Assembly (NCBI GenBank): GCA_004794785.1
Contig: SJOL01002364.1
Span: forward strand, 61,384 to 125,383
Direction: 5' to 3'
From: Opisthorchis felineus
Lineage: Eukaryota; Platyhelminthes; Trematoda; Opisthorchiida; Opisthorchiidae
DNA length: 64,000 bases
Shown here: positions 12,901 through 27,900 of the stretch, in pieces
Position numbering within the stretch: the first letter of the stretch is position 1
How the letters are laid out: every line of letters starts with the position of its first letter
Position numbers and translations under genes: made by a program
The notes under the pieces: generated by a model
The model's database searches: none
What the model was told of the DNA's origin: nothing
Seen by the model: the letters and a program-made list of their open reading frames with translations, nothing else

Positions 12901-15900
12901 TGATTCTGATTCTTGCAAACACCGAATGCTGATTGTAGTCTAAAAAACATCAAATTCTCATTTAGTGTAGAAGTTAGGCTACCAGCAAATGCAGCCTTGA
13001 AAAAAGAAATATCGGTTTATAACTTAAAAGTACTCTTGTCCTTATTGGATTTTTATGGATGCACACTCAAATTTAGAAAAGCTTGTCTTGGACATTTTTT
13101 TGTTTACCTGGCTAAAGGTGTATCCTTTTGATGTCGCTTTCAATTTCCCAAAGCCCTCGTCCACCCATGCAGAGTTCAACGAAGCGGATGAAGCTCTGAG
13201 GCGCTTTTACGAAGAGCATACTCGCCCAAACTCCATACGGTCTCCCCTCAGTACTGAAAAACTGAGAACTGTCAACAAGAATATTTGTTCTGGGGAACAT
13301 CGGGGTATACCCGAGCTTTCGCCCTCACTGTGTACGAAAACTTCCGTTCCCCTCATGCCAGTTACCACTCCAAATGATTGCGACGCACACACACACCGTA
13401 CTCCCCAGTCAAAATCTCAGGTAAACGGCCTCACTCGTCTCTTTAACTCATACCCTTGCAATACACTTGCTGTATGCCATTTGAGTGTGGTCATTCCACT
13501 GCCAGATAATTTTCTTTGGAGAAATGTTCCAGTACGTGCTTTTTTCGGTTTAAAAAGGATAACTGGAGATGTGTTGCCTAACTCACCGACGCACTCAGTT
13601 GGTGTGAATGGGAGATCCAACCGAACCTTAAATGACTGTTGCTTAGGATGGTGTTCAGCCAACTATGATGGAAACTGTCTCTGTTAAGTCTCCAGACACT
13701 ACTTTTGTGATTTGTTCGGTACAGCTTGGTCTTCAAGTTAGCCTGTCTGCCTAACGGTCCTGAAACAGTGAAATATCCGACAGTGGAGTGTCGGCCAATC
13801 TCCATCAATATTAGAAGACGTGGCATGTTTTCTCGGCTCAGCGACGCTCTCTTCTGTCCCATGGGTTGAGCTGTCTGTGCTGCTCAGCAGGCCAATGAGA
13901 ATTTTGGATCGACATCCCGTTACTCGTCAGTAGTATGGGAATACAAAAATATTGGTACGGTGCCACTTAAGATCGATTTTGAGTGAAATAGGCAAGCTGT
14001 GGTTTTTGTTTGCTGGCCCAGTGATAGACCTATGTGTTGATCGGCACTGATATTATGAATTAGCTGAGAAAAGTATTGCCTGATCGAAGGACAGACACTT
14101 TAATTGTTCTAAGCTATTCCATGAGACACTTTGCAAACGGAAGTCTTCTCCAGCGCAGGCTACTTGACAAGTCACTTTTTCACTGATGTTTCATCACCAT
14201 GCGTAGCCTAGCTGATTATGTCGTGGCAGACTACTTGAGTAACCTCCAAATGGGTCTAGGTTTCTAGGCAAACGGACCGAATGAGTTATCTGACTAATAT
14301 CGTGGTTGTACTGTGTTGCCTACGTCGATTGAGACTCACTGTTTGGACTAGTTTTGTGCTCTTCCCTATGCAGTATAACCTCTACTCACGTGACTATGGC
14401 GGAGACAACTAGGCAATAGTGCAAATTTCTCCTATAAAATTGCTGCGGTCATACTGCGGTCACACACCAAACAAGTGCTTTTTTTACAAACGTTGCCGGC
14501 CTGGTACTCAGAAGGCCATATATTGTTCAGCTCAGCAGGCTGCTTAAATCTTGAAGGTTGAGAAGAAACACTAAGCAGTTTCTAAAGCTCTTAAAATGAA
14601 AGTAAACGCAGGGATAAAGCGAGTCAACTGACTTGGGAAGATGCCATGGCAATGTAACATAATGTAAAATTTGCGTGCAATTATTCCTGGTTTGAAAAAG
14701 GGACATTTCTGTTATGTCGGTAGTCTTTCTTAAAGGATCACACCTTACTTTCTTTGGTTCCAGCTATCTTTCTGTAGCATACAGATCCATTTATTTGTAA
14801 AATATTAAACATTTTTTCACTTAAAGCACCTACTTGTTGGACCTGGCAACTGTGTTTACATTTACAGCATCGCCGAAATTGACTAATCAGCGGTGAATGA
14901 GTGCCGCCTGGCAGACATCAGTAAAAGAGTCGAGTTTATACTCACTCCATTTGTGACTACGGAAACTCTTGAATTCTGCCATTGTCTAGCAGGACTCTGT
15001 ATTTTCAGCCCACGTTTCCCGCCAAAAGTCATGGGATTAGGTTCTTTGTGGCACGGGGAGATCGGATGTTCATCGATATACAACGAAAGTCAAAATTAAA
15101 ATGAGAAATGCAGTGGTGTAGGAGGCTCGGGTGTGTAAGATGTCCATTATCTTCACATGCAAGACTTCGCCTGATTCTTATTACCTTTGCACTCTTAACC
15201 CAACCGGATCGACCAATCATCCCTTCATTTTCTTCGATTTCTAGTTATATCGGTAAAACTACTTGCCAAGTGCTACTTGTTCCATCCTTGATGCCTGTAC
15301 AGGTGTGTAATCTGTTCGCAAGAATGCTCGACATGTGATCATGTCTATTAGGCGCTCAATAAAGGCATCCAAACTAGTTCAAGCATTGCAAAAATCCGAG
15401 GCTTTTTAAAGTGCAGGTCTGCTGCTTACAGGGTGCGTGAACGTCGAAAAGTTAGGCGTAGCACTACGAACCTTTTTTGACTATAGCGATTGGACATTGA
15501 TCAGTATGAGTACAAGCGCGCTTGATTAATCTGTGGGGCTTGTTCAATTGAACAGCCTGATCAGGTTTTGTAACGGACCCCAATACACAGAGGTGCGTAA
15601 AAATGTATGATGAGCACCTGCTGCGTCCATCGTTCAAGAACTGACCTTCGACCCACTAACTAAACACATCTTGAAAAACTAAGGGTACTCATCAGTTTCG
15701 GTTCTCAGGTGGTAAATTATTGACGAACGAAACTCAGGTTGAACGAGAAAGGATTCGTTTAACTCGAAAGGAGATGTTCGCTGGTAGTTGAAATGTCACA
15801 ATTTTAACTTTCGTCGAACTTATATTCTGACAAACTATTATCCCTCTGTGGTCTGTACACTTTATGCCAGATTATCCGATATACGGATCTAGTTGAACAG

Positions 15901-18900
15901 TGCACGAAGTTGTTACCTGGTAGATCGACAGTCATACCAACGAACTCTCTCAACCTAGCTGGCCGACCTGCAAGAGCTCAGGACACACTACACACAACCC
16001 CGGTGACAGAGCGTGATAGTTTCATGCTTGAGAGCACATGTTCTCCGGACAAATACCTTCTACCATGTGATCTACCTATTCATGTCAACGTCGGAGATAA
16101 CACTGAAGAATTTATTCAGGTGAGATAGACATTTGTGTTAGGGTTACTAACGATAATTATATAGTGCCTTAATTCGTTCATGGGTAACGCTTTGAGACGA
16201 TGACGTCGACAAACCAAACCTCATTATGTATCGTATGGATACACACAACTGCTGTTCATATTCTCCACTAAGCACAAGCTAAACGAAGTAATTTGGTTTG
16301 AGTCTGTAGTCCATACCAACAGCCAGAGAATATTATTTTTGTGCAAGTAAGATACTACCACACACAATAAGGTGATGAGGTATGGACCAATTTGTGTCCC
16401 ATTTCCCAGGACAGTTTATCTATCTTTCCCCAAGCTGGTACACAAATCGGGACTCCGGTAAAGCACGTGGGACTGCAGTACCACTACGCACTATTGACTG
16501 CTTCTCAATCGGCGACTGAACGTTTGTATGAAAATTGTCAAGCTGAGAAAACATTTCAGCCACTTACCAGAAGGGCTGCATGCATTGGCTGGTGACCAGC
16601 TTTCGGAACGTTTTGTTTATTCTTTTCTATCAAAATAGATGCGCTTCTAATGAGGTGAGAAACCTTGGATGCTTCTCAAAGATTCTTCTTTGTTTCCAGT
16701 TTATTATTACATTTCGAAAAGGACATTTTGGCTTCGTCAAAAATTGTTTTTTCCAAGCTCAGGCTACCTTGGCTAAGCCGAGAAAATTGCCCAACAGCCA
16801 GATCGATAGCATTCCGACTACCAGTTGACCTGCGATAAACCAATCGTTGTGATATGTAGATTACTGGTTGACTGCCCGGCGTCGACACTCATTTGAAATC
16901 AGTAAACATTTCGACAATTTTTTCTTGTCCTTTTCACGCCATATAGCGTGCAAATGTGCGAGTCTGAGGATGATTTTGCTGAAAAGGCACCTTTACTCTC
17001 TGTTAAGTATATGTTATGAAGTCAGCTAAGTTTTTTAGCATCCTCTTCAGTTAACTTCTGTCCCGAATTACCTGTAAACTATGGTAGCGGGACAGAGGTT
17101 GACTCCCAATTGTGAAACCACAGTGTAGGCGAGTCACTGGGGTGCAAGCGCGATGGTCTGTGTCACAGCAGCCAAATTGAAGTGATCAAGGACAGATGGT
17201 CGACGATCATCAATGATGAAAACGGTAATCTCCCATATTCCGTCCGTTCGTTTTAAAAGGGTAGAACTAACGACGGAAGCCTTTGACGATGTAACCGGCT
17301 AATGACATTAAGGCTTTTCCGACAGGGGTCGGTCAGGATATCGCATAGTGTATCGTTGTAGTTGAATTCTAATGCGATTTTAGTGAATGAATCATTGCTT
17401 TATCAACTACCGCTACGTTTTTAAAACACCAAAGTAGCGCTGTTTAACACCGTTGCTTTTCCTCATGACGATAATGATTATTAGCTTTTTTTAAGTGACT
17501 GAATTATGTGCTTTCCTCCATGCTTCCAGTATGTCATCGATGCTTCTGGAGCGTCAGGATTACCCGGAGCTCCTGGACGACATGGAGAAGCAGGAGTTAG
17601 AGGAGTAGACGGTCAAGGTAGGTTTCATCATTCCTTATTACTATTCACCTCTTGCTCACATCAAGCAGCCACTTTTTCTCACCCTACGGGTTTGAATGCG
17701 TTGTTTTGTTTTGCTACATCACTGCTTCACATTCTGACCGCACTTTACCATCTCGCAACTTATTTCATTTGGCTATCTCGATAAAATGGATCAAGGGGAC
17801 GTAATATTTCAAATTTTGGTATGGTATGCCCAGAAATCCTACAACACCATTGTGAGCAGTGCTAGAGCGCGAACCACCATCAAGGCCGGATAAAACTAAG
17901 TAGAATAGGCATCAGCTTATGGGGTACGCGACTTCGTTTATTATTCATCCGAAATGGGCAGAATTTTCGCAAATCTCTTTAGGCTGTGTAAAGGCTATCG
18001 TTCAGCTGTAGCACCCTTTTGGTGCCTAACTTCCATGCCACCAGAAGGAAGCACGAGGGCTGGGATACTGCCAGGTTTCCCAAGCCTAGACAGGGGAAGT
18101 CGAGATGCGGAGGTCGGGTTCGAACCACGGACCTTTCGGTCAGTAAATTTGCGCTCTGAGCTATCTCGCCTCCGTGCAAAGGTTAAGCCACCGTGCATTC
18201 GTGACTCTCCCCTTCCGTCTATTCGCAGTGTTGGAGGCCTCACTTCAGTTACACACTGGCCCGTATCTCTGCTCAGGACAGTTTAGCGACCAAAGATCCG
18301 GCGCTGGAACATTGGTTCTGCCTAATTAAACAATGAGGTTTGGACAGTCACTTTGTCGAAAGGTTGTTCTTCCTACCTGTCCTTCACAGAAGAACGGAAA
18401 CGGCTATTCGTTAAGTATCCTGACACAGGATTCTACGATGTTTTCGCTGTTAAATTAAATCACATAAGGCTTACCCTCGAAGGAAATGGAAGCTCAAACC
18501 GTACCATTGTTACTTCGGTGGCTGTAGATTTCCTCTTCTTTTCTCCCATAGCATGAAGATGATAAATCAAGAAGTATGGAACACTCAGAGCACAAGTTTC
18601 ATCTTCGCTGATGTCCGTTCGTGGTTCCATGAGATACACCCGCTTACTGACTTGACTCTGTGTCTGGTGTACATATCAGACAACAGGAGTTTATTAAGTA
18701 CGGATGAATTAACTATCCATCCGCTGGCACAGCATTTCGCCTTTGATCTGCTGGTACCCTGCAGTTTCACTTTGACCACTTTGAAAGAAGTGTGTTACCT
18801 TCTACTGTGTTGTGATCGGATTGCGAAAGATCTTTGTGTATATCACAATTATTTCTAATTATGAGCTGAATTCTCTCCGTTTGGCTTTTGTCGCCGTTTG

Positions 18901-21900
18901 TCCATTGAGGGCATGCTAAAGTACTATTTTTGGGTTGGCTAAGATAATTTTCTCCAGAGAAGTCACTGCATATTGTTAGGTCTCCCTGATCCTTTCAATA
19001 TCAAATATTCTACGAATTCACTGTTTGAAATGTGTTTTTTTGATAAAGTCTGATTGAAGCCATTGATTTTCTTACGGGTAGTTATTGTTGTCTCGTCTCT
19101 GAGAATGATGCTGGAGACAGTAAGTCCAGTATTCATTCTGAATGGGATGGAAATTCAGGTGCACATATATTACCGTAAACGCATTTTAGTTGGATTTTGC
19201 GCCCATCATCTGGGAAAGAAGAATATTAATAGCATTCACGTTTAAAAGCGAAAACAAATCGATTATGGTTCTTTTCAGTCTTTAAACAGCATGTGCATTG
19301 ATTTAGAATCTTACTTGAATTATTATTAAATGATGAAGCCACCTATTTCAGCCTGTTGGACAGCTGTTATCAGTACATGTCAATGTGGTTTTCATCTGGT
19401 CATCATGCCAATGCCCAATACATGTCCAAGTCAGCACTTTGCTGGTTTACATAATGGCTAAGCAAACTTAAAAGACGGTAAGGTCAAACTTAACTAAGTA
19501 ATCTTTATGCACCAGAAGCTGACGCAATAATGCGCCAGTTGATGTCAAAATCGTGTATGCGTTTAGAGTAAAGTGTAGGGACAACGTCAGCAGCGAACCC
19601 TACTAAAAGTGATTCTAGATGAAATCTTATGTTTGGTTTCCTGCATGTGCCCTTGACACTTTGAGTACTATCACAAGAAAACTGCTGACATGTGCTGAGA
19701 TGAGAAAAGCCTATCGCAACCCGGGCTAAAATGTTACATGCATCTGACCGCTGCCTTTCAATCTTTAGTTTTTTTTTTTGGAGTCGAGGATCCCTGAGTT
19801 GACTGGAAGTCCTCCAAGCATTCGATGTACTTTCAAGCGTTTAAATGACTAGCTCTTTCGGCGGCGGTGTTTTCAGTTTAAATAGATGATACTGTAATTT
19901 CAGCCTGCGAATAGTTTGACCCATGTTATTTCTAGCATATTTTGCATTACTACACTTCAGTCTTTCAGATACGAGTGGTGAGATAAACGGTCATGAAAGC
20001 TAACACCGCGCCACGTCAGTGGAGCTGCCGTAAAAGACAAAAAAGAAACAAAATGCTGTTTGGTCAGCGGCTAAGATTTCGCTGTTTAATCACGCTGTTT
20101 ACACTTTCCATAGAGCTCATTCGCAATCTGCCATGTCCTGATTGTGGCTAGCTAGGAAAATCGTATGACATCGAACTGGGATTATCAACGACGATCACGT
20201 GGTCAATCTTGCCAAAATCGAATTTTCAGTGACGGCATCCCCGATACCATTGTATGCATGCTTAGGAAATTTTATGAGTTGAATAACTGTAAGGCTTAAG
20301 TGTATCTGTAAATGGTAATTGCATACTACAGCCGGGTTAGGACAAACTTGTTAGAGTATGGAAAAGAAAGGAATCAGCTTGCTCAGCTGCTTGTCTGCTG
20401 CTTCATACAATAAATCTTTTCAAAAGCAGATTCAGCGGATTATCCGGAGTCGAGAGAAGGTTTACCCGGTGGCCATGGGAGACGAGGTACGGATGGTTTT
20501 CCTGGATGTCGCGGTGGCAACGGCGCAACCCTTTATGTGAGTCTAATTTGTTCAGTAGAACAGTTTCTATTGATTTCAATTTTCAAAACTTGTGATTCGA
20601 GTCAGTTGTTGATCGTACTAATGCGCAGTTTGAAGTCAATGCATCCTGAGGGGATTGGAAACGTTTTCGATATCACTTCATCTAGCCTATCGATGAATAC
20701 TCCTGGGATGCAGGTAGTGTGTCCGTTACTCACCAATTCCAACAATAGGGTCAAGTATCTAGTTTTCTCGATTGTCATTAACACCTACTGGTCAGTTTTG
20801 CTCTGGATATAAGTAAAACTAGTTTATTCTAGTGGACGCTAATCCTGATTACCGTTGATTGATAGACAAATAATTTACAGTTGCACTGGATGCAATGTGT
20901 GACCTAAGTTTTCCGTGGCCAGTCTCTCGCTAAATCCGGAGGTTCCGTTAATTCTGCACGGCAATGCGGAGTTACTGGAAACCTTACCTTCACTGCTTTC
21001 ATCCATGTTAGAAACACATGAATGCTGAGAAGACCACTTGGCCCACTAGAATGCTCTTGAAGCATAAAGGCAAGTGAGCAAAATGATGTATTAAAAACAT
21101 CAATTTTATGGCAGGAAATGTGATCTGAACACTCCAGACTGTCCGTGTTGCCAACACAAAGTGGGGAGAATTTTCAGTAACGCAAGCCAAAAAGAACAGT
21201 CATTCGTGGATTCGAAACCATTGCAATGGTGAGTGCCATTTGGGGTAACTACGCAGTACCAAATTTTCGATTTCTTAACCAGGTCTTATACACTAAGAGG
21301 TTGAATTTTCAGCATCCTGATAAAAGAAATTTCAAATAAATGCATGTAGATGTGAAGTGGATGGGAAGACATGCGATTAAACATCTTACAAAATCTGTCA
21401 TACGCATCAAAGCGTTTGTAAACGATCAAATCTGCCACTTTAATAGATCTGTCGAACAGAGCGCGGTCTGTTTACCTCAGTCGAATAAAAAATGTGCCAC
21501 CGGCCACATTTTTAAGATGAGATTCCCCGGGACTAGAAAATGTCGCAGTTCCAGAGAGTAAAAAGGCGGGTCTTGGAATGTTGAGTAACACCGATGCATT
21601 TGTCTGGACTAGTTTGTGGCATTCAGATATTCATTTAGAAGCAAACTGACAACGGAAAAAGGCTGGTTCAGACAGTCATGCAGACAGTCCTCGGATGTTG
21701 GGTCACCATCTTCAGATGGTTATGTTAAGGGATACACGATCAGCATATGTGTTAATACGTTTAAATTTACATTTTCGGAAGTTCCACTAGTGTTTAGTTA
21801 GCCGTTTTCAAGGCGGGAATTCATTTTGGTTCTTTCTGTAGGTTGATCTCCGTTTGTTAAGGCCGGACAAAAACGGTAATTCCGAACAACTCACATGTAT

Positions 21901-24900
21901 GGGTCAGAGTAAGGCAGTACTCTTTGTCAATGGTGTACACTGTTTCACGATTTCACTCAATTCAACATCGAAATCGGAGGATCAACAGATATCGCAGCCG
22001 CCAATTTTGATATTTGCTCCCGGTGGACGTGGAGGGGATGGTGGCCGAGGTGGAGATGGCGGTACTGGAGGAGAAGGTGGTAAAGGTGTTTCAACTTATT
22101 GCAACATGCTACGAAGCTCGTTCAGTCAAGCAAACCCCCATCGTCCCTGCACGTATGTACCTGGTCGCGAGCAGGAATCGGCTTATTCCCTCATCACTGA
22201 AGCTGCTATTGATTTGTTGCAAGGTCCACGCTATGGCGGTCAGTCCCACAGACATTCTCGAAATGAGCGAGCGGGAGTCTTTAGAGAACCTCCGGTATTG
22301 GATAACATCCTAGCCTCCTCCTTCGTTTCATTTATGGCGGATAAACTAGAAGGACAAAATGCTTTTCCAAAGCGCACAAAGCCGAAAAGTTCTAGTCGTC
22401 AGCAATTTTTCTATGCTGGGGATGGTAAGTTCTGCGTCAGTTTGCCCGATTAATTGAATTTGAATGAATGGCAACTATTTACCACGAACCATTTGCGTGC
22501 CAGTTACCATTTCGTAAATTCAGTGTCTAAAATACGCTGTTCGACCATCCACTCCGATGTAGAGGATAGCGCATGTTTAGTGTTGGGACTGCGTTGCCAA
22601 TAATGGCCATGGAATAATGTTATCTCCATTCGGTGTTACGTTGAACCGGTTTATATTTAGGCTAGGAAAGACTAGTGCATCATAGATACCGATCGATAAC
22701 ACAGCGAGCACCGTTCAGCGCGTACACGGCATCCGTCAGCCATGAATAATAATCCCTCAGTTATGAATGATAACTGAGAGACCAATCGATTTCTCCCAGT
22801 TCTCGTCAACAGTTGTTTTGACAAATTGAGTTGACTGAGTTGGGTCCAAAAATACACTGATGGAGGCATCAGTGTGTCATGTCACATTAGCCCGTATTTT
22901 ATGGTGCTCGAGAAATTGAAGAAAACTGAGTTTATCATGATAGCACTTCATAAAAGGTATATACCATATGGCATTGTAGAATCCTCTCCTATGTATAGCC
23001 CATCATTCGTGCAGCCAGGACCACATGATGACACGTTTTCTCCATTCTCATTGAACTTATTTTGAGGATTCTTTCTCTAGCTGGAATCTTGCCATTTGCG
23101 CTCTTTCCGTATGTGGATTCAGTAGTGAATGCCATAGAAAGTACCTTTTTAGTCTTGTTGAGTTCACTCATCAGCTCATCTGAATAACTACGGATTATTT
23201 GGGTCACTCATGTGAACGGAAGATGTTTTGGACATTAATAATGTGTTTTGTGAGTGAAAGAATTCGGACGTCTAGGGGACTTAAGTGAATTCCAGTTGCC
23301 TTCTCGATTTGTAACGATTTCATCAACTGCGCAAAATGAAACACTGACAAAACTATGTAGGCTGTCTTTTTGTAGTTGGAGTACATTTCGAAAATTGCTT
23401 GGTTTTTGAGACTTTATATGGTACGACTTGATCCACCGGACCTTTAAGCAAGTACAATGAAACCTGTCAATAAATGCTCCTCCATAAGGAACATCTCGCA
23501 GTTAACTACACTTTCGTCTTTCACTCAAGTCGACGTGAGATTATAGACACTCTCCAACCATCGCTTTTGCGTGCCAAGCCTGCCGAAAAACAAATATCTG
23601 TTGTAGATGGTTAATGGCTCCAAAGGGCCGTTCAACTTTTCTCGTGAGGACAACAGTTTGGTGACCGAACCGTGTTTTACTGGCTGTTTATTATTTTGCA
23701 CACAATATGAGCAGTACCAAGGCTACTCTACGGTTTGTCAGTTAAGCATCAGTATGTATTATTTGTGCACTGCTGTCGGTGGTGATGGTGATTCTACAGT
23801 ATGTGGTAGTAAAATTTCAGGGTACTTGCGTTTCTCATCGGTACCCGGTTGACTAACTTGACCGATTGTATGAATAACATGATGACTTCTCAAGCATGAA
23901 GCACAGAATATTCTCCCATAGACTGAGAAACTCCTTCGTTTGTAGTATGTGCTTGCTTGCTCGGTTGGTCAGATGCTTACTTATCTAGTGAACAGATTAC
24001 TCACACTCACTCACTCACTCACTCACTCACTCACTCACTCACTCACCCACTCACCCACTCACTCACTCATTCACTCACTCACTCACTCACCCACTCACTC
24101 ACTCACTCACCCCATCAAACGGTCAACCGATTAGTCAGACAAGCAGTCAATCAATCAATCAGCCATTCGCTGCTTCTCTCGTCCCTTCAATTATTTGCCT
24201 GTATATTCGACAGTTATGTGCTCGCTTTTTTGCGATTGGCTCTTGTGATAGAATGAACCAGCTCCGTGTAAACCGTGGGTTGTGGCTTCACGTGTGTGAC
24301 CGCTGATGGCAGGATTTGCACGAATTTTCTTATCTAATCTTGTATCTAGCGACAAAGGACAAACCAAAACCAATAACGTCGGATTTGACATTAGCAGGTC
24401 ATGTTTTATGTGAGTTCCTGAGTGACAGAGCCACCCTGCATACTTTTTCCGTTTTTCGGGGAACTTGTACTATCTGCTGGAGTCTAGACTGTTTGGAGTT
24501 CATACAGTCGTGTTATTTCCAGGGCAGCCTTGACGATTACCATGGTTGGACACCTTAATTAACCACATTTCTGGTCTCAAGCAATGATGTTCCCATAACT
24601 CAGGGAAGATCTTCGACAAATAAAGACCTCCATGCGTAAAGTAGAACGGGGTGATTCTTCGTTAAGAGGCTGGTTTTTGTTCTGAGCAACAAATTCCTCC
24701 TTAGTTGAATGAAGGCCTTTAACTGATCCATATATTCACTTCTTATCTGACCTGATAATCAGGTTGAATGTAAAATCGGGGGTATTTGAAGAATTTCATA
24801 GTCTCGACAGTGGAGTTATCTAGTCATGTTGTGTTCCTTCGTCGGTGGAGGAAAAGGCTTTCGTTTTGACAAATCAATCTATAAGACGATCATAATGGTA

Positions 24901-27900
24901 CAGAGACCTATACATCTGTGCGTCAGTATGACGAGATTTTGTATCGGAATAGTACATGTCGAGAGTACCATTTTAGGCAGTACGCTGTCGTTGACAATTG
25001 CACTGTATGCCGCGTCTTGTTCTTTTGGGTCGGGTGCTGATATAAGCTCGATAATCTTGGAAATTAACACAACATCCCAGTAGTAAATACCTCGTCTACC
25101 ACAACGGAGACCTTTCCAATTAGGCCAGCTACGGTATAAAAGCTTAATCGGGTGCGATTTCACAACCAGTGATCTTCCCAAACTGACAGCATGAACTGTA
25201 GGTTGTATTAAAAAAAAGTAGGAATTGCAAATCATCCTGCTGCGATGGAGGTTTATACCTTCTGACACGTTTCCCTCATCTTTGGTGTCCCTCTGATTAC
25301 ATGTGACGAATTGCAGGCTTTCAGCATAACGACACCGTTTCCTCAAACACAAAATACTTGGTTTCAGGAAGCAGTAGGACGTTCTGAGCCCCTTTCGACA
25401 TGAATTAGTGTTTTTTAATGACCCTAAGTTTTGTAAACCTTATATATCTCAACTATTGCTGTATCCCTTGATTCCAGTCGGCTATGTGTATCCCTAAGCT
25501 ACTTCCTAACAGGACGGTTTTTCGAGCCGGATTTCCGCTGCGAGGCGAGTGCAGTTGTATGAACCAGGAAAATCAGTGCTCTCAGGCATTTAAGCCACGA
25601 ATTCGTTCATCTTTATAAACCTATGAATGAGCGTATGGTTTTTATGCGCGATTTTCAGCAATGGATCCTGGCTTCATTTACCAAAAGTAACTTTTGGACG
25701 AGAAATTTTCTGTTGGTAGTCCAGAATCACCTCCACATCGATGCAAATGGTGGACGAACTTCTGAAGAACTGTCTCTCAGGACGAAAAGTCTTCTAATAC
25801 GAGATCATCTTATTGTGGAGAAGATATTTTTCTGGAACGACCACATCTAATGATGTAACGTAGCTATTCATTCAGATAGAAATACGTTGACCGGTAGGCA
25901 CTTGTGAATTTGCTCTATTCCGGATTCTTGTGGTTCGCGTAAGTGGACATGGTCCAGATGTTCTTCTACAAAACCTATACCTAAATGCCTAATTCTAGGC
26001 AATCGACCTCCAGAGGGCAACGGGAAATTCATCTGGGGTGGTATTTAGTGGGACTCGTTAGATTTTCCAGTGAGCCGTCTCCATTTAGGACGTCTAATTT
26101 CTTCACAATCGCATGCACTGAAGCCTTCAAAAACTTGTTCGTATAGTTTAGTGTGATCGTCTCTTCATCTGCTGTTTTGACTCCCACTTAATGGAACATT
26201 ATATACACGGAACTGGTACAGACCCTGATGTCCTACAGACGGCACTGATTAGAGGGATAACTTCTAGATAATCACTATTTAGACGTCCTTAAGGCCTTAA
26301 CATCCTGTTCAAAATGGAGAATGTCAAACTTCTTGGCAAGCAGGGCTCTCTGAACAGGAAAAAAACATAAGGAATATGCGAATAAAATGCGTCCAATCAC
26401 ATCCAACCACATTATGCAATGTTACAGATTAACATGTATGGGAAGCCCAAAATGTTGGTAAAATGCTATTGACTTAGGTTTGTTCATCGATGCGTACGTG
26501 TTGCTTCGCTTCCAACTCCCCTTCTGCAAGCATGGGAGAGTCTTGTCAAGGGGTTTCGCGTACTGGAGGTTAGTTCTGCGAAATGTTGGTAGTAACTATC
26601 CTTAGAACTAGCCTTTTCCGAATGTCACCACGAATTTCATTTTGATGCTCCTCGCAAGTAGTTTGCAAAGATAGTACACCCATTATTCGGCTCATCGAAG
26701 CCCACTATAAGCGAAATAATCATCAGGACAGTTCTATGTACTTCAATGCCTGGTTTACGGCTGATGAGTCTCTCGAACAGAATTCAGGCCGGAAAAACTG
26801 CTGGAACATCTCTTGCCCACAAAATCCTCCATTTAGTTTATACATACAAAAAGTTCACCGAAATTTTTCAAAAACCGTTTCTTCACTGTCTCCCTAATGA
26901 TGCGTGTATCACAACATATATACAAGAAATCTGAAATTACTGGCGAACAAAGCACTTTCAAGTACTGGTTGGGGTGAAAGCCATACCACCGTATACGACA
27001 AACTTTGGGGGCATCGGATCAATTACTCCCGAGAGGTAACAAAGCAACGGCTGTTCAAGTAATGATTATTAAAATTTGAACGAACGGGCTTCAGTTGTGG
27101 GCCTCATCCTTCATCCTATCCAGCAATGAGAACTCTGGAGAATGCAAATACATGCTACAGCCTGGAAACAAATAGCATTTTGAGATTGGGGTAAATGTGA
27201 TGACACGTTAGAAATTGAGGAGCAAGAACACGTTTTCACAACTGGGCTGGGCATTTGGGCAGCGAATGTTAGGTTGCAAATGATCAATGAACAAACCAAC
27301 TAACAACTTTGACCGATGCTACCAACATTCTGTTCGATGACAGAAATCAGTGATTTTCGTATTCGTTATTACCGGACTCATCCGCTCATCCGCTACTTAC
27401 GTAAATGATTGTGTGTGCAGAAAATACCATGTCACCTCGCCTGTTTTGGGGATATTTAGTGGCTGAGTAAGTAAAAGGTTTCGATAGGATTGTCAGTTAT
27501 TTTTCAGACTTTACTTTTTCCCACTTGCATCTTCCGGATCCACGATTTATTACACCATATTCCATACATGTATTTCAGGAGGCACTGGTGGTCAGGGTGG
27601 AGACGGTGGTCGTGGAGGGGATGCAGGGGATGGTGGAGACGGAGGCGTTGTAACAGTCACTGTGGACGATCCGCGGCTGCTCATGTTCATTGAGGTAAGT
27701 CAGCATTTGGCGGATTTTTGTTGATGTGTATTGTCAGAACCTCTGAGATCCTCTAAGTTCTGTGTTGAAATCTGGCCACTTTCTAGTGCAACGTCTCTGG
27801 TGGTCATCCGGGATCCCCAGCTGAAGGTGGTGCGGGTGGAAATGGAGGGATTGGCGGTCGACCTGGAAAAAGTTTGGGAGATTTGTCAAGCAATGGATCT

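Larger units (their letters stand above)
7195..13117 (+). other. Long intron between exons 3 and 4
   Basis: About 5.9 kb without a supported exon. It contains a tRNA-like SINE (8098-8260) and a short fragment of the dispersed repeat seen later in the gene (about 9512-9560). An isolated open frame at 8426-8632 follows a plausible acceptor but has the wrong phase for this gene. A second at 7583-7798 has no convincing splice sites. Confidence 0.5.

Noticed and set aside
13421..13687. Continuation of the exon 4 frame past its donor (210-codon open frame)
   Set aside because: The CAG|gtaaac donor, the drop in protein-like character and the phase match to exon 5 favour splicing at 13420.
23949..24256. 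Repetitive Ser-Leu-Thr-His open frames
   Set aside because: Pure translation of the CACT microsatellite.
24879..25352. 157-codon minus-strand frame
   Set aside because: Composition looks random, no motif is seen, and it lies in a long intron with no supporting signals.
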